Under the pieces are notes generated by a model that searched no databases, was not told the origin of the DNA, and saw nothing but the letters and a program-made list of their open reading frames with translations. 64,000 bases of DNA from Mesorhizobium sp. ORS 3324. Its GTDB lineage: Bacteria; Pseudomonadota; Alphaproteobacteria; Rhizobiales; Rhizobiaceae. Of the stretch, positions 1-8,873 are shown in pieces (within the stretch, counting starts at the first letter, position 1; each line of letters begins with the position of its first letter). The position numbers were made by a program, and so were the translations under genes. The DNA lies in assembly GCA_000824825.2 (NCBI GenBank), contig LM655200.1:9489-73488 (forward strand). Direction: 5' to 3'.

Positions 1-151
1 CAGGGCAATGAGGGGCGGCGCCGGCGTTTGGTGAGGTGCGGATCGATCGGCGACGATTGCCCGTCCCAAGCCTCACTGCCATCCGACTAACGTCGACGCG
101 GCCCCTCATCTGCCTGCCGGCATCTTCTCCCCGTAGAACGGAGAGAAGAAG
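1..151. repeat. Intergenic palindromic repeat, family A (inverted pair, left copy cut by window edge)
   Basis: Bases 1-22 match the right end of the element seen at 7956-8013, and 98-150 hold an inverted copy with the core CCCCTCATCTGCCTGCCGGC followed by a TTCTCCCCGT...ACGGAGAGAA hairpin. The two copies face each other as in the complete pair at 7956-8139. The layout resembles the rhizobial intergenic mosaic elements (RIME), but the family name is inference. No gene is supported here. Confidence 0.7.
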
Positions 152-201
152 CTGGCCGCAACGCCGGCGTCCTTCCTGCAAGGCACCCCAGCAGACATCC
201 C

Positions 202-765
202 TCACCCCTGATGCGCCACCGCCAGCTCCTTCGCGTGCTTCTCGTGCATCTTCAGCACCGGCAGCTCCTTCTTGGCGAATTCCTTCATCGCCGGGTCGTC
301 GCCCGATTTCGCATAGGTGCTGAACAGGGCGACGGCGTCCTTGTGCGCGTCGGTCTGCATCTTGATATATTTGGCGTCAAAATCCTTGCCGCTCGCGCTC
401 TTCAATTCGCCGAGCATCTGCTGCTGCCTGGGCTGCAGCGCGGGATCGGAGGGCTTGATCGAGGAGGTCGTCTGGCCCTGGCTCAGCGCCGCCTTGAAAT
501 CCTCGCCGATCTTGGTGTGGTCGGCAATCATCTTGGCGGCGAAGGCCTTGACGTCGGCGGAGGACGATTTCTCCTGCGCGAGCTTGCTCGACTGGATCTC
601 GAATTCGTTGGCGTTGGGCACAGTGGCGACGAAGGTCTGGGTGTCGAGCTTATCTTCGGTCACCATGGGGCCGACCGCATCGGGGCTGGCATCGTTCGAT
701 TGGGCAAAAGCGGCCGGCGCGCCGGCTAGCAGGGCAACTGCGGCCAGGGGCAGAAGCGTTCTCAT
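202..765 (-). CDS. DUF4142 domain exported protein
   Basis: The product is 187 residues with a clear signal peptide (MRTLLPLAAVALLAGAPAAFA), so it is probably periplasmic. The rest is a helical, lysine- and alanine-rich domain matching DUF4142: an FVATVPNANEFEIQSSKLA segment, a KAFAAKMIADHTK segment and a C-terminal LKMHEKHAKEL segment. Members are often found in rhizobia and have no proven biochemical role. The start is supported by TTGGAGA just upstream of the ATG. The gene lies downstream of the sugar ABC permeases on the same strand, 60 bases after the second permease, but does not look like a transport component. Confidence 0.85.
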   Translation of the reverse strand: MRTLLPLAAVALLAGAPAAFAQSNDASPDAVGPMVTEDKLDTQTFVATVPNANEFEIQSSKLAQEKSSSADVKAFAAKMIADHTKIGEDFKAALSQGQTTSSIKPSDPALQPRQQQMLGELKSASGKDFDAKYIKMQTDAHKDAVALFSTYAKSGDDPAMKEFAKKELPVLKMHEKHAKELAVAHQG

Positions 766-825
766 CTAAAATCTCCAATCAGCCCCTCGGGTACCCAAAC
801 GCGGAATGGCCCTGCCGGTTGCTTC

Positions 826-1650
<825 letters not shown>

Positions 1651-1651
1651 G

Positions 1652-2635
1652 TCAGCGGCCTCCGTCCAGGCTTATGCGCGCGACGCGGATGTAGGAAATG
1701 GTCAGCAGCGCCAGGATCAGGAACAGCAGCGTCGAGGCGGCCGAGCCATAGGCGAACTTGTCGAACTCGAACAGGTTCTCGCGCGCGAACACCGACATCG
1801 ACTTGGTGTGCACGTTGTTGGGCGTCAGCACATAGATCAGATCGAAGATGCGCAGCGCATCGAGCGCGCGGAAGATGACCGCCACCATCACGGCTGGGCG
1901 GATGAGCGGCAGGGTCACCCACCAGAAGACCTGCCATGGGCTGGCGCCGTCGAGTTTTGCCACCTCGATGATCTCGCGCGGCAGCATCTGCAGCGCCGCA
2001 AGGATCAGCAGCGTCATGAACGGCGTCGTCTTCCAGATGTCGACGATGAGGACCGCAACCATCGCCGTGTCGGCGCTGGCGGTCCAGGCGATCTTACTGC
2101 TGATCAGACCGAGATTAAGCAGCACGACGTTGATGATGCCGAACTGGTCGTTGAGCATCCACTGCCACATCTTGGCCGACACGATTGTCGGGATCGCCCA
2201 GGGAATGAGGATTGCCGCCCGGACGATGCCGCGGCCGCGGAACTCGGCGTTGAGCACGAGCGCCACGATCATGCCGAGGATCGTCTCGCAGGTCACCGAG
2301 GCCGCCGTGAAGAGCGCAGTGTTCCAAACCGCCCGCCACCACACCGGATCGACCAACAGCCCGTCATAGATCCTGCGCCCGCTCGGCAGGCTGAGCATCG
2401 AGAAATAGTTGGCGAAGCCCACCCATTGCCGGGCGTCGAGGTCCGACAGCGAGGCGTCGGTGAAGCTGAAATAGACGGTGCGGATGAGCGGCCAGCCGGC
2501 GACGGCGGCGAGCACCAGAAGCATCGGCGTGAGAAACAGCCAGGCGGAGCGCACGCGTTGGCGCATCAGCCGTGAGCGTGGGCGCCTGGCAACCGGGGCG
2601 TCGGTTTCAGATATCGTTTTGGTTTTTACCATCAC
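1652..2635 (-). CDS. Carbohydrate ABC transporter permease (MalF type)
   Basis: The product has 327 residues with a basic N-terminal tail of about 30 residues, six or so membrane helices, and the EAA coupling motif (EVAKLDGASPW...LP). It pairs with the MalG-type permease that begins one base downstream to form the membrane channel of a CUT1 sugar importer. The binding-protein gene lies upstream, separated by about 130 bases that contain a hairpin at 2699-2731. Closest in style to rhizobial trehalose/maltose or alpha-glucoside importers (Thu/Agl), but the substrate is not determined. Confidence 0.93.
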   Translation of the reverse strand: MMVKTKTISETDAPVARRPRSRLMRQRVRSAWLFLTPMLLVLAAVAGWPLIRTVYFSFTDASLSDLDARQWVGFANYFSMLSLPSGRRIYDGLLVDPVWWRAVWNTALFTAASVTCETILGMIVALVLNAEFRGRGIVRAAILIPWAIPTIVSAKMWQWMLNDQFGIINVVLLNLGLISSKIAWTASADTAMVAVLIVDIWKTTPFMTLLILAALQMLPREIIEVAKLDGASPWQVFWWVTLPLIRPAVMVAVIFRALDALRIFDLIYVLTPNNVHTKSMSVFARENLFEFDKFAYGSAASTLLFLILALLTISYIRVARISLDGGR

Positions 2636-2698
2636 GGACCTGCTGGCTCATTCCTGCGATGGCAGGCCATTGCAAACGAGGCTTACCGCTCATGGTCA

Positions 2699-2731
2699 GG
2701 GCAGGAGACATTCGTTGAAATGTGCCTGCCC
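2699..2731 (-). other. Intercistronic hairpin between binding protein and permease genes
   Basis: Arms GGGCAGG and CCTGCCC, extended by ACATT/AATGT, can fold in the message 37 bases after the binding-protein stop. There is no U tract, so it fits an mRNA-stabilising or partial-termination element that would give more binding protein than permease, as is common in such operons. Role is inference. Confidence 0.55.
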
Positions 2732-2767
2732 ACGGACAGCCGGAGCTCCGCACGGCCGGCGCTGCGC

Positions 2768-4036
2768 TCACCAGGTGCTGCCCTTCAGCTTGGTCAGTGT
2801 CACCTCGAGATCGGCGAGGTTGTCGGCGGCGCTGCCTTCGCCGGACAAGGTCTTGTGCACGGCGGTCCAGAACTGGCTCGAGGCCTCGTTATACTTGACC
2901 CTGACGGTGGCCGAAGGGCGCGGCGCCGCGTTGAGGAAGACTTCTTTCCAGCGCGGGATGATCGGCTGCTCCTTGGCGATGTCTGCATCGTCATAGAGCG
3001 CCTGGATGGTCGGCAGGTTGGATGTCCTCAGCGTCCGGTATTTCTGCATCTCGGGCGAGGCGATGAACTTGACCAGCTCGATCGCCGCGTCCTGGTGCTT
3101 CGAATATTTGGAGACCGCGAGGTTCCAGCCGCCGAGCGTCGCGACCGGCCGCGCGCCTTCGCCCGTGCCTGCCGGCAGCGGCGCCACGTCGAACTTGCCC
3201 TTGATCGGCGAATTCTCGCTGTTGCCCAGCGCATAGGCATAAGGCCAGTTGCGCATGAAGACGGCGTTGCCGGTCTGCCAGACGCCGCGCGATTCCTCTT
3301 CCTGATAGGCGAGCACGCCGGGCGGCGAGATGGTGCCGATCCACCCCTTGACCATGTCGAGCGCCGCCGCCGCTTTCGGGTTGTTGATCGAGATGGTGCC
3401 GTCCGGCTCGATGATTTCACCGCCGCCGTTCGACATCACCCATTCGAGCGCGTCGCAGCTCAGCCCCTCATAGGCGTTGCCCTGGAAGACGAAGCCCCAG
3501 ATATCCTTGTTGCCCGCGGCCCGCTCCTTGTCCATGACGAGCTTGGCGGTATCGGCCAGCTCCTTCCAGGTGGTCGGCACCTTGGCGCCGTATTTGTCGA
3601 GAAGGTCCTTGCGATAGTAGAGCGCCGGCGCATCGGTGAAGATCGGCAGCGCCACCAGCTTGCCGTTGACCGTCTGCGACTGGATGATCGACGGGAAATG
3701 CGCACCGACGACATCCTTGGTCGCCTCGGTCAGGTCGACGAGCTGGGCGGCGAGCTGCGGCGCCCAGATCACGTCGGTCTGGTAGACGTCGATGTCGGTG
3801 TTTCCGGCCGCGAGCCACAGCTTGTACTGGCCGAACTGGTCGGTGGTCGACGGCGGCATCTGGACGATGCTGACCTTGTTGCCGCTCTGCTTCTCGTAAC
3901 GGTCGAGTATCTCGCGAAGCACCTTGATGCCGTTGCCGGTGTCGCCCGAAACGATCGACAGGTCGACCGCACGGGCCGGCGCCACCGTCATTAGGGCGCC
4001 CACTGCGAACGCAAGAAATGCGTGAAGAAGCTTCAT
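2768..4036 (-). CDS. Sugar ABC transporter substrate-binding protein
   Basis: The 422-residue product has a signal peptide (MKLLHAFLAFAVGALMTVAPARA) and the fold signature of cluster-B binding proteins: VDLSIVSGDTGNGIKVLREILDRYE near the start, then DVYQTDVIWAPQLA and a C-terminal region with repeated aromatic residues for sugar stacking. It would capture a sugar in the periplasm and hand it to the two permeases encoded downstream. It resembles ThuE/AglE-type proteins that bind disaccharides such as trehalose or maltose, but that assignment is by general likeness only. It is the first gene of the operon; a LacI-type palindrome lies upstream at 4381. Confidence 0.93.
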   Translation of the reverse strand: MKLLHAFLAFAVGALMTVAPARAVDLSIVSGDTGNGIKVLREILDRYEKQSGNKVSIVQMPPSTTDQFGQYKLWLAAGNTDIDVYQTDVIWAPQLAAQLVDLTEATKDVVGAHFPSIIQSQTVNGKLVALPIFTDAPALYYRKDLLDKYGAKVPTTWKELADTAKLVMDKERAAGNKDIWGFVFQGNAYEGLSCDALEWVMSNGGGEIIEPDGTISINNPKAAAALDMVKGWIGTISPPGVLAYQEEESRGVWQTGNAVFMRNWPYAYALGNSENSPIKGKFDVAPLPAGTGEGARPVATLGGWNLAVSKYSKHQDAAIELVKFIASPEMQKYRTLRTSNLPTIQALYDDADIAKEQPIIPRWKEVFLNAAPRPSATVRVKYNEASSQFWTAVHKTLSGEGSAADNLADLEVTLTKLKGSTW

Positions 4037-4391
4037 GGCGGTGGACCTCCCTTTGCGGCTGCGACGGAGACTGCGCGTCGACAGCCCTCAGATGCCCACC
4101 CAGCACTTGAATGCGGAGCACCGCTTTGGGTTCCAACATGAGCCGTTCTGCATGGATCAGCGGCGTGTCGGTCTCTGACCGAGGCTCGAAGAGGTACGAT
4201 GGCCGGATGGGCGGGCGGATTTCAAACGAAAGCGGGCGGGCTCCGAAACCCGCCGCCCCGGAGCCCGCCTTGGAGTGGCTGACGCATGCCGGCACAGCCC
4301 TCTCCGACGCCTTGCCCGCGTCGATCCGCCGATCGGCCGCCCGGCACCACGACGCATTAGCATGTCCTAACGTCAGCCTGTGTGAAGCGGT
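4037..4391 (-). promoter_or_regulatory. Upstream region of the sugar ABC operon
   Basis: This 355-base stretch holds no gene I can support. It should carry the promoter and leader of the importer operon. A perfect inverted repeat, TGTGAA-N4-TTCACA, lies at its far edge (4381-4396). Its form, with a central CG-rich spacer, is like operators of LacI-family sugar regulators. No regulator gene is adjacent, so the link is inference. Confidence 0.45.
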
Positions 4392-4550
4392 TCACAATAC
4401 CGGCACGCATTCGACTGCGTCGCCGCGGACAAATACCGCGAGACGCTGACCTTCCAAGGCGACTGGAATCATGCCTAGGCGCTCGTAGAGCCTGAAGGCG
4501 GCGGCGTTGTTGTTGGTCTTGAGATCGACCGGTAGTTCGGTTGCCTGCGC
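4392..4550 (-). pseudogene. Remnant of a GNAT acetyltransferase (C-terminal end only)
   Basis: Reading the minus strand from 4550 down to a TGA at 4392-4394 gives about 52 codons that include VDLKTNNNAAAFRLYERLGM, the hallmark end of GNAT N-acetyltransferases (acetyl-CoA domain motif B region). It has no start codon and no upstream acetyl-CoA loop; in the same frame it runs straight back into the stop codon of the transglycosylase gene at 4551. It is therefore the truncated tail of a former gene whose front part was deleted. The remaining frame is intact, suggesting fairly recent loss. Confidence 0.7.
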
Positions 4551-5519
4551 TCAGGCGCCTGGCTGCAGGCGGCGGTCGACGCCGAGACCCGTCTGCTCGA
4601 GCAGGCCCTTGCGCTTGGCGTCGTAATAATAGCCTGTCTGGTAGAGCGTGTCGGCGCGCTTGGCGTTGCCGCCGGAGACCAGCCAGGCGCCGCGCAGATA
4701 TTTGACCGCGTATTTGAGATTGGTCTCGGCGTCGAACAGGCCGCTCGCCGGCCCGTCATAGCCCATGCCGCGCGCCGTGGCGTGCTTGATTTGCATCAGC
4801 CCCCAATGGCCGTGATTGTAGGCTTTCGGGTTGAAGGTGCTCTCGCGGTTGACGACATGGCGCACCAGATCGACCGGCACCTCGTAGATCGCCGAATATT
4901 TCTCAATCAGCCGCTCGATCTCGGCGCGCGGGCCGCTTGCGTGCTGCTCGGGCTCAACCGGCTGGGCAAGCAGCGCCGGGTTCTGCGGCACCACATAGGC
5001 GACCTGCTGGACGCCAGGCATGGGAGCCACCTTCGCCGACTGACCGGTGACGGGCATGGCAACGCCGGCCCTGGCGTAGGCAGCAGCTGCTTTGAGCGAA
5101 CCGGGACCGGTCGGCGAGGCGCCGGCCATCAGCACCGGCGGCGGTGGGAACTTGCCCGCGAGGGGTGTGGAGCCCGCAAACGCGACAGGCTGTCCCGGCG
5201 CAGGCAGTTGCGCGCCAGGTTGCGCGGGCGGGGGCAGTGCCGCGCCAGGTTGCGCCGGCGGCGGCAACGGCGCGCCGGCAGCTGGCATGGCGGCATCGCC
5301 TGTCAGCGCAGCAGTCTGCACCGGAACAAGGCCGGAAGATTCCGGCAGCACGGCCACTGTCTCGGGCAGCGCGACGGTCGGCGTGTCGTCCTCGACAGCC
5401 GGCGTCGAAGCCGCCGCAAGCGCCGGCGTGGCCTTCATCTGCGAGGTCGAGGTGCAGCCGCTGAGGCCGGCAGCAGCAACGAGCACGCCGATCGCGGTGA
5501 GGATGATTTTCGCTGCCAA
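4551..5519 (-). CDS. Lytic transglycosylase lipoprotein (SLT domain)
   Basis: The product is 322 residues. Residues 1-22 form a lipoprotein signal ending in the lipobox LSGC, so it should be membrane anchored. Residues about 90-120 are a proline-rich linker with three near-repeats of PPPAQPGA. The C-terminal 130 residues are an SLT domain: VNRESTFNPKA carries the catalytic glutamate, followed by GHWGLMQI and a YLRGAW segment. Enzymes of this family cleave peptidoglycan glycan strands to 1,6-anhydro products. The gene stands alone, with an acetyltransferase remnant directly after its stop. Confidence 0.9.
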   Translation of the reverse strand: MAAKIILTAIGVLVAAAGLSGCTSTSQMKATPALAAASTPAVEDDTPTVALPETVAVLPESSGLVPVQTAALTGDAAMPAAGAPLPPPAQPGAALPPPAQPGAQLPAPGQPVAFAGSTPLAGKFPPPPVLMAGASPTGPGSLKAAAAYARAGVAMPVTGQSAKVAPMPGVQQVAYVVPQNPALLAQPVEPEQHASGPRAEIERLIEKYSAIYEVPVDLVRHVVNRESTFNPKAYNHGHWGLMQIKHATARGMGYDGPASGLFDAETNLKYAVKYLRGAWLVSGGNAKRADTLYQTGYYYDAKRKGLLEQTGLGVDRRLQPGA

Positions 5520-5694
5520 GCCCTGCAGGTCCGATTGTCGGTTGTTAAGGAGTCCTTACACCAGCGATTCCATGCGGGCAATCGGGGCCATCAGGCGGTT
5601 TTCGGGTGGCGAGACTCGGCGCAAGCTGCGATATTGTTCCCTATTCGTACTATGGATGTACCCGTTTTTCGCAGTTTGCGGAAAGGAACTTACC

Positions 5695-6264
5695 ATGCAA
5701 AACGCGTCACCGATCACGGACGGCCACGCAGTGTTAGAAACAGTGATCGGCTTCATGGGCATTGCCTGGAGCGAAAAGGGCCTGATCCGGCTCTGCCTGC
5801 CCGAGCGCAGCCGCGAGGCGGTCGAGCGCCGGTTGTTTCGCCATGCTGGCGTCTCGAGCTCCACCCGGCAGCCGCAATGGGTGGTCGAATTGATCGCTTC
5901 GATCAAGGCCTATGCGGCCGGAGAGGATGTCGATTTCTCCGGCGTGCCGGTCGACCTCGACGGCGTCGACGATTTCCGTCTCGCCATATATGACGAAGCG
6001 CGCAAGCTCGGCTTCGGCGAGACCACCACCTATGGCGAGTTGGCCAAGCGCGCCGGCCATGCCGGGCTTGCCCGCGAAACGGGTGCGGCGCTCGGCGCCA
6101 ACCCGGTGCCGCTGATTATCCCCTGCCACCGCATCCTGGCCGCCGGCAGCAAGATCGGCGGCTTCTCGGCGCCCGGCGGCTCGGCCACCAAGGAGAAGAT
6201 GCTGGCCATGGAAGGCGTGCGCGTCGGCCCGCCGCCGGCCGCGCAGACTTCATTCGCATTCTGA
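5695..6264 (+). CDS. ogt: Methylated-DNA--protein-cysteine methyltransferase
   Basis: This 189-residue protein repairs O6-alkylguanine by moving the alkyl group to its own cysteine. The active-site motif is IIPCHRI, followed by KIGGFSAPGG, and the helix-turn-helix region (TTYGELAKRAG) lies before it. The reading frame is open far upstream, but the ATG at 5695 is preceded by GGAAAGGA at a good distance and matches the usual N-terminal length, so that start is chosen. An in-frame upstream start at 5092 would run antisense to the transglycosylase gene and is rejected. Confidence 0.92.
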   Translation: MQNASPITDGHAVLETVIGFMGIAWSEKGLIRLCLPERSREAVERRLFRHAGVSSSTRQPQWVVELIASIKAYAAGEDVDFSGVPVDLDGVDDFRLAIYDEARKLGFGETTTYGELAKRAGHAGLARETGAALGANPVPLIIPCHRILAAGSKIGGFSAPGGSATKEKMLAMEGVRVGPPPAAQTSFAF

Positions 6265-6306
6265 TCGAGGCCAAGCCTCAGAGCAATTCCAAGGGAGCGA
6301 CGGCCC

Positions 6307-6747
6307 TTACCTCAGCGCGATGCTCATGCCGCTGAGATCGGCATTGACTTGCAGGCCCACCTGCCTGCCTGTGAGTTCGAGCTGGGCGCCCTTGTCATTG
6401 GTCATGACGATAACCTGGGCCCCTCTGCCGAGCGCGCCGCCGCCGCCCGCCGCGCCGTATACCCCGGTCACATCCCGGGCGCGGCGAATGTGGCGCACCT
6501 TACCTTGGAAATAGGTTTTGGAGGCCCCGAAGGCGAGACCGCCCGAGATGCCGCCGACCGAGATGGGATAGCGGCGACCGTGGAAGGTCAGCGTGCCTTC
6601 GCCTCCGGTGCCACCGATAAAAAAAGCCGCCTTGTAGACGGCGAAGCGGATCGAGCCGCTGTCGGCATGCGCGGCGCTGGCGAGGCTGACGCCAGCGGCG
6701 GCAATGACGGCAACCGCGACCGAACGAAATCCGGACGAAATCTTCAT
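6307..6747 (-). CDS. Conserved exported glycine-rich protein, function unknown
   Basis: The 146-residue product begins with a signal peptide (MKISSGFRSVAVAVIAAAGVSLASAAHA) and continues as a glycine-rich, beta-strand-like domain with GGTGGEGTLTFHGRRYPI, VGGISGGLAFGASK and a C-terminal LTGRQVGLQVNADLSGM segment. I do not recognise a named family. The ATG at 6747 has AGGAG eight bases upstream, which makes it a better start than the in-frame ATG at 6810. It stands alone on the minus strand, convergent with ogt. Probably periplasmic. Confidence 0.75.
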   Translation of the reverse strand: MKISSGFRSVAVAVIAAAGVSLASAAHADSGSIRFAVYKAAFFIGGTGGEGTLTFHGRRYPISVGGISGGLAFGASKTYFQGKVRHIRRARDVTGVYGAAGGGGALGRGAQVIVMTNDKGAQLELTGRQVGLQVNADLSGMSIALR

Positions 6748-6899
6748 GATGAGAGCTCCTAAAAAGTCGCCGCTTACCCAGCCGGCCGGGCACATCAATA
6801 TCAAGGTCATAGCTGAACAGTCTCGCCCGTCATTGGTTCCAGCACGCGGCCTGAATTCGGCTGCGGGAAGACCGCCACGAAACGAGACCGATGGCCAAT

Positions 6900-7229
6900 C
6901 TAGCGGTGCGGGAAGAGGCGGCGTCGAAAATGCCTGTCGAACTCTGGCCGCTTGCAGACATAGACGGGGCAGGACTTGGTGTCGGCGCTCGGCACATAGG
7001 CCCGCGCCCTCACCTCGCCCATGTCGCAGAAGCGCTCGTCGCGCACATAGCGGTCATAGAGCGGCAGTCCCGGCACGCGTGTCGACTGATAGCGCAGGAT
7101 GACCGCGCCCTGGCCTGCGATCGTTGCCTGCACCCTGCCACAGCTCATGCGCATCGGATCGTAGCGCGAGACGGCCTGCGCCTCAGCGGCCAGCAGCGTC
7201 AGGCAGGCGGCAAGCAGAATGGCCTTCAT
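6900..7229 (-). CDS. Small exported cysteine-containing protein, function unknown
   Basis: A 109-residue protein with a signal peptide (MKAILLAACLTLLAAEAQA). The mature part has four cysteines (MSCGRV, ERFCDMG, KSCPVYVC), which could form two disulfides in the periplasm, and ends in a basic tail (RHFRRRLFPHR). I know no function. The start at 7229 is preceded by GAGAGGG; a longer in-frame start at 7349 would lack the signal peptide at its end. It is divergent from the cold-shock gene, with about 280 bases between them. Confidence 0.75.
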   Translation of the reverse strand: MKAILLAACLTLLAAEAQAVSRYDPMRMSCGRVQATIAGQGAVILRYQSTRVPGLPLYDRYVRDERFCDMGEVRARAYVPSADTKSCPVYVCKRPEFDRHFRRRLFPHR

Positions 7230-7350
7230 GGTCCCTCTCCCAAAACCGCGATGGCGGACGTCTCCCTCCCCGACGCGCGCCTGGACTCGAAACTTCCATG
7301 CGATTGGGGCGGCCGTTTGGCGGTGCTTGGGCCTTCCCGCCCGAGCCATC

Positions 7351-7512
7351 TTGTTTTCTTCCGCAAACCATCCTATATCGGCCGAATTGAATTTGGCCGA
7401 TCGATCGGGCCTCGCGATCCTTCGCGTTTGCTGACGTCTATCTCCAAAATTTCGATGCCACCGGCCGGGCTTTTGGTCCGGTCAAACGAAGCAAATGTGA
7501 AGGGCATTTTAT
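7351..7512 (+). promoter_or_regulatory. Promoter and long 5' leader of the cold-shock gene
   Basis: TTGTTT at 7351-7356 and TATATC at 7374-7379 are separated by 17 bases and look like a housekeeping promoter. Transcription from about 7386 would give a leader of about 127 bases with an early hairpin (CGGCC...GGCCG around 7379-7399). Long folded leaders are usual for cold-inducible csp genes, where they control translation at low temperature; that this one does so is inference. Confidence 0.55.
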
Positions 7513-7725
7513 ATGGCAACTGGTACGGTCAAGTGGTTCAACGCCACCAAGGGCTACGGCTTCATCCAGCCCGACAATGGCGGCGCGGACGTTTTCGTCC
7601 ACATCTCCGCCGTCGAGCGCGCTGGCATGACCACCCTCGTTGAAGGCCAGAAGATCAACTTCGAGATCGAGCAGGACCGCCGCACCGGCAAGTCCGCTGC
7701 TGGATCTCTGAGCAAGGCAGCCTGA
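7513..7725 (+). CDS. cspA: Cold-shock protein (CspA family)
   Basis: A complete 70-residue cold-shock domain that binds single-stranded nucleic acid and melts RNA structure. The RNP1 motif KGYGFIQP and the RNP2 motif DVFVHIS are both intact, and the start MATGTVKWFN is typical of rhizobial CspA proteins. It is a single-gene unit with a promoter at 7351 and an intrinsic terminator at 7891, so the transcript has about 165 untranslated bases at its end. Confidence 0.96.
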   Translation: MATGTVKWFNATKGYGFIQPDNGGADVFVHISAVERAGMTTLVEGQKINFEIEQDRRTGKSAAGSLSKAA

Positions 7726-7890
7726 TTTCGCGCAGGGCGCGCGCTGGACGAAGGTCCAGGGCGTGTGGCAAGTCACGGATGTACTGACGGTCGCGCGACA
7801 AGCGCGCCGGAGCGGAAGGACCTGACAAGCCGAAGCAGCAGATTGCTGACGGCCCGGCCCCAACGCTCCCGATCAGGCTACCGGCATAGG

Positions 7891-7917
7891 AAGGCGGGCA
7901 TTGTCCCGCCTTTTTTG
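7891..7917 (+). terminator. Intrinsic terminator
   Basis: Stem GGCGGG / CCCGCC with a six-base loop, followed by six T residues. It lies 165 bases after cspA and is the first good terminator downstream of it. Confidence 0.9.
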
Positions 7918-7955
7918 TTGTCTGATTATGCGATTGGCGAAACCGGCGAAGCTGC

Positions 7956-8139
7956 GTCCTTCTCCCCGTCTCTATACGGGGAGAAGTGCCCGGCAGGGCG
8001 ATGAGGGGCAGCGCGACGGGTCGCGAAAAGCTTCGCTCGCTCCGCCAGAAATCCAGATGGCAAATCAACGCCAGAGGTCGGCGCCGCCCCTCATCTGGCT
8101 GCCGCCATCTTCTCCCCGTATAGAGACGGGGAGAAGGAC
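7956..8139. repeat. Intergenic palindromic repeat, family A, complete inverted pair
   Basis: Two copies of about 58 bases face each other: 7956-8013 and 8081-8139. Each has a CTTCTCCCCGT...ACGGGGAGAAG hairpin joined to a CCCCTCATC module. About 68 bases lie between them. The same pair, partly cut, is at 1-151. RIME-like; mobile spread is inferred from the scattered copies. Confidence 0.8.
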
Positions 8140-8181
8140 GCTCTCATCGAAGCTTTTCGCCAATTGCCGGCGTGGCCTGTC

Positions 8182-8790
8182 TTAAGGCTGCCACTCGATC
8201 GGCACGTGCCCCTTGTCGGCTTCGACGCGCTTCAGCCACTCCACCACAGCCGGATAGGCGTCGAGCTGGAAGCCGCCCATCTCGGCGGTGTGGGTGTAGG
8301 CATAAAGCGCGACGTCGGCGACGCTGTAGATGCTGCCGGCGAAGAAGGCGTTCTGCTCCAGATGCTTGTTCATCACGCCGAGCGCCTTGTTGCCGCGCTC
8401 CAGCGTCTGGGCGAGCCGTCCCGGAGTGGCATCCTTGGCCCGCTCCGGAAAGGTGAGCAGCGCCTTGCGCACCGCGATATAGGGCTCGTGGCTGTACTGT
8501 TCGAAGAACAGCCACTGATAGGCCAGCGCCCGCTCGTATCGGTCGGTGGGCAGGAAGCGCGTGCCCTCGGAGAGATAGAGCAGGATGGCGTTGGACTCGG
8601 CAATGCGACGGCCGTCGTCGAGCTCGAGCAGAGGCACCATCGCGTTCGGGTTCTTGGCGACGAAGTCAGGCTTGCGGGTCTCGCCGGTATGGGAGCTCAC
8701 CTCGACACGGGTGAAGGCAATGCCGAGCTTCGCCATCAACAGACGCGGCTTGTAGCAATTGCCGCTGTCGATCATGTCGTAAAGTATCAT
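8182..8790 (-). CDS. Glutathione S-transferase family protein
   Basis: The 202-residue product has the two-domain GST layout. The N-terminal thioredoxin-like domain has ARY-type strand and helix order with the conserved cis-proline region NAMVPLLELDDG and the glutathione-binding ESNAILLYL segment. The C-terminal helical domain has the SVADVALYAYTH motif typical of the family. It probably conjugates or reduces small molecules with glutathione in the cytoplasm. The start MILYDMIDSGNCYKPRLL carries Ser and Cys near the usual catalytic place. It is a single gene with no clear partners. Confidence 0.9.
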   Translation of the reverse strand: MILYDMIDSGNCYKPRLLMAKLGIAFTRVEVSSHTGETRKPDFVAKNPNAMVPLLELDDGRRIAESNAILLYLSEGTRFLPTDRYERALAYQWLFFEQYSHEPYIAVRKALLTFPERAKDATPGRLAQTLERGNKALGVMNKHLEQNAFFAGSIYSVADVALYAYTHTAEMGGFQLDAYPAVVEWLKRVEADKGHVPIEWQP

Positions 8791-8873
8791 GGGTCCTCAT
8801 CCGCGCGTAGACCGGGAAGGCTCTACCGCGCCGGCGCGGATCTCATCCAGTGATTTGTTTTTAGGAGAAAGCA

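Noticed and set aside
4475..4759. Minus-strand frame overlapping the end of the transglycosylase gene
   Set aside because: It is the off-frame reading of the transglycosylase and the acetyltransferase remnant; the remnant frame itself gives the GNAT motif.
6307..6747. Assigning the exported glycine-rich protein to the EipA (DUF1134) family
   Set aside because: General style is similar but the characteristic DUF1134 segments are absent, so no family name is given.
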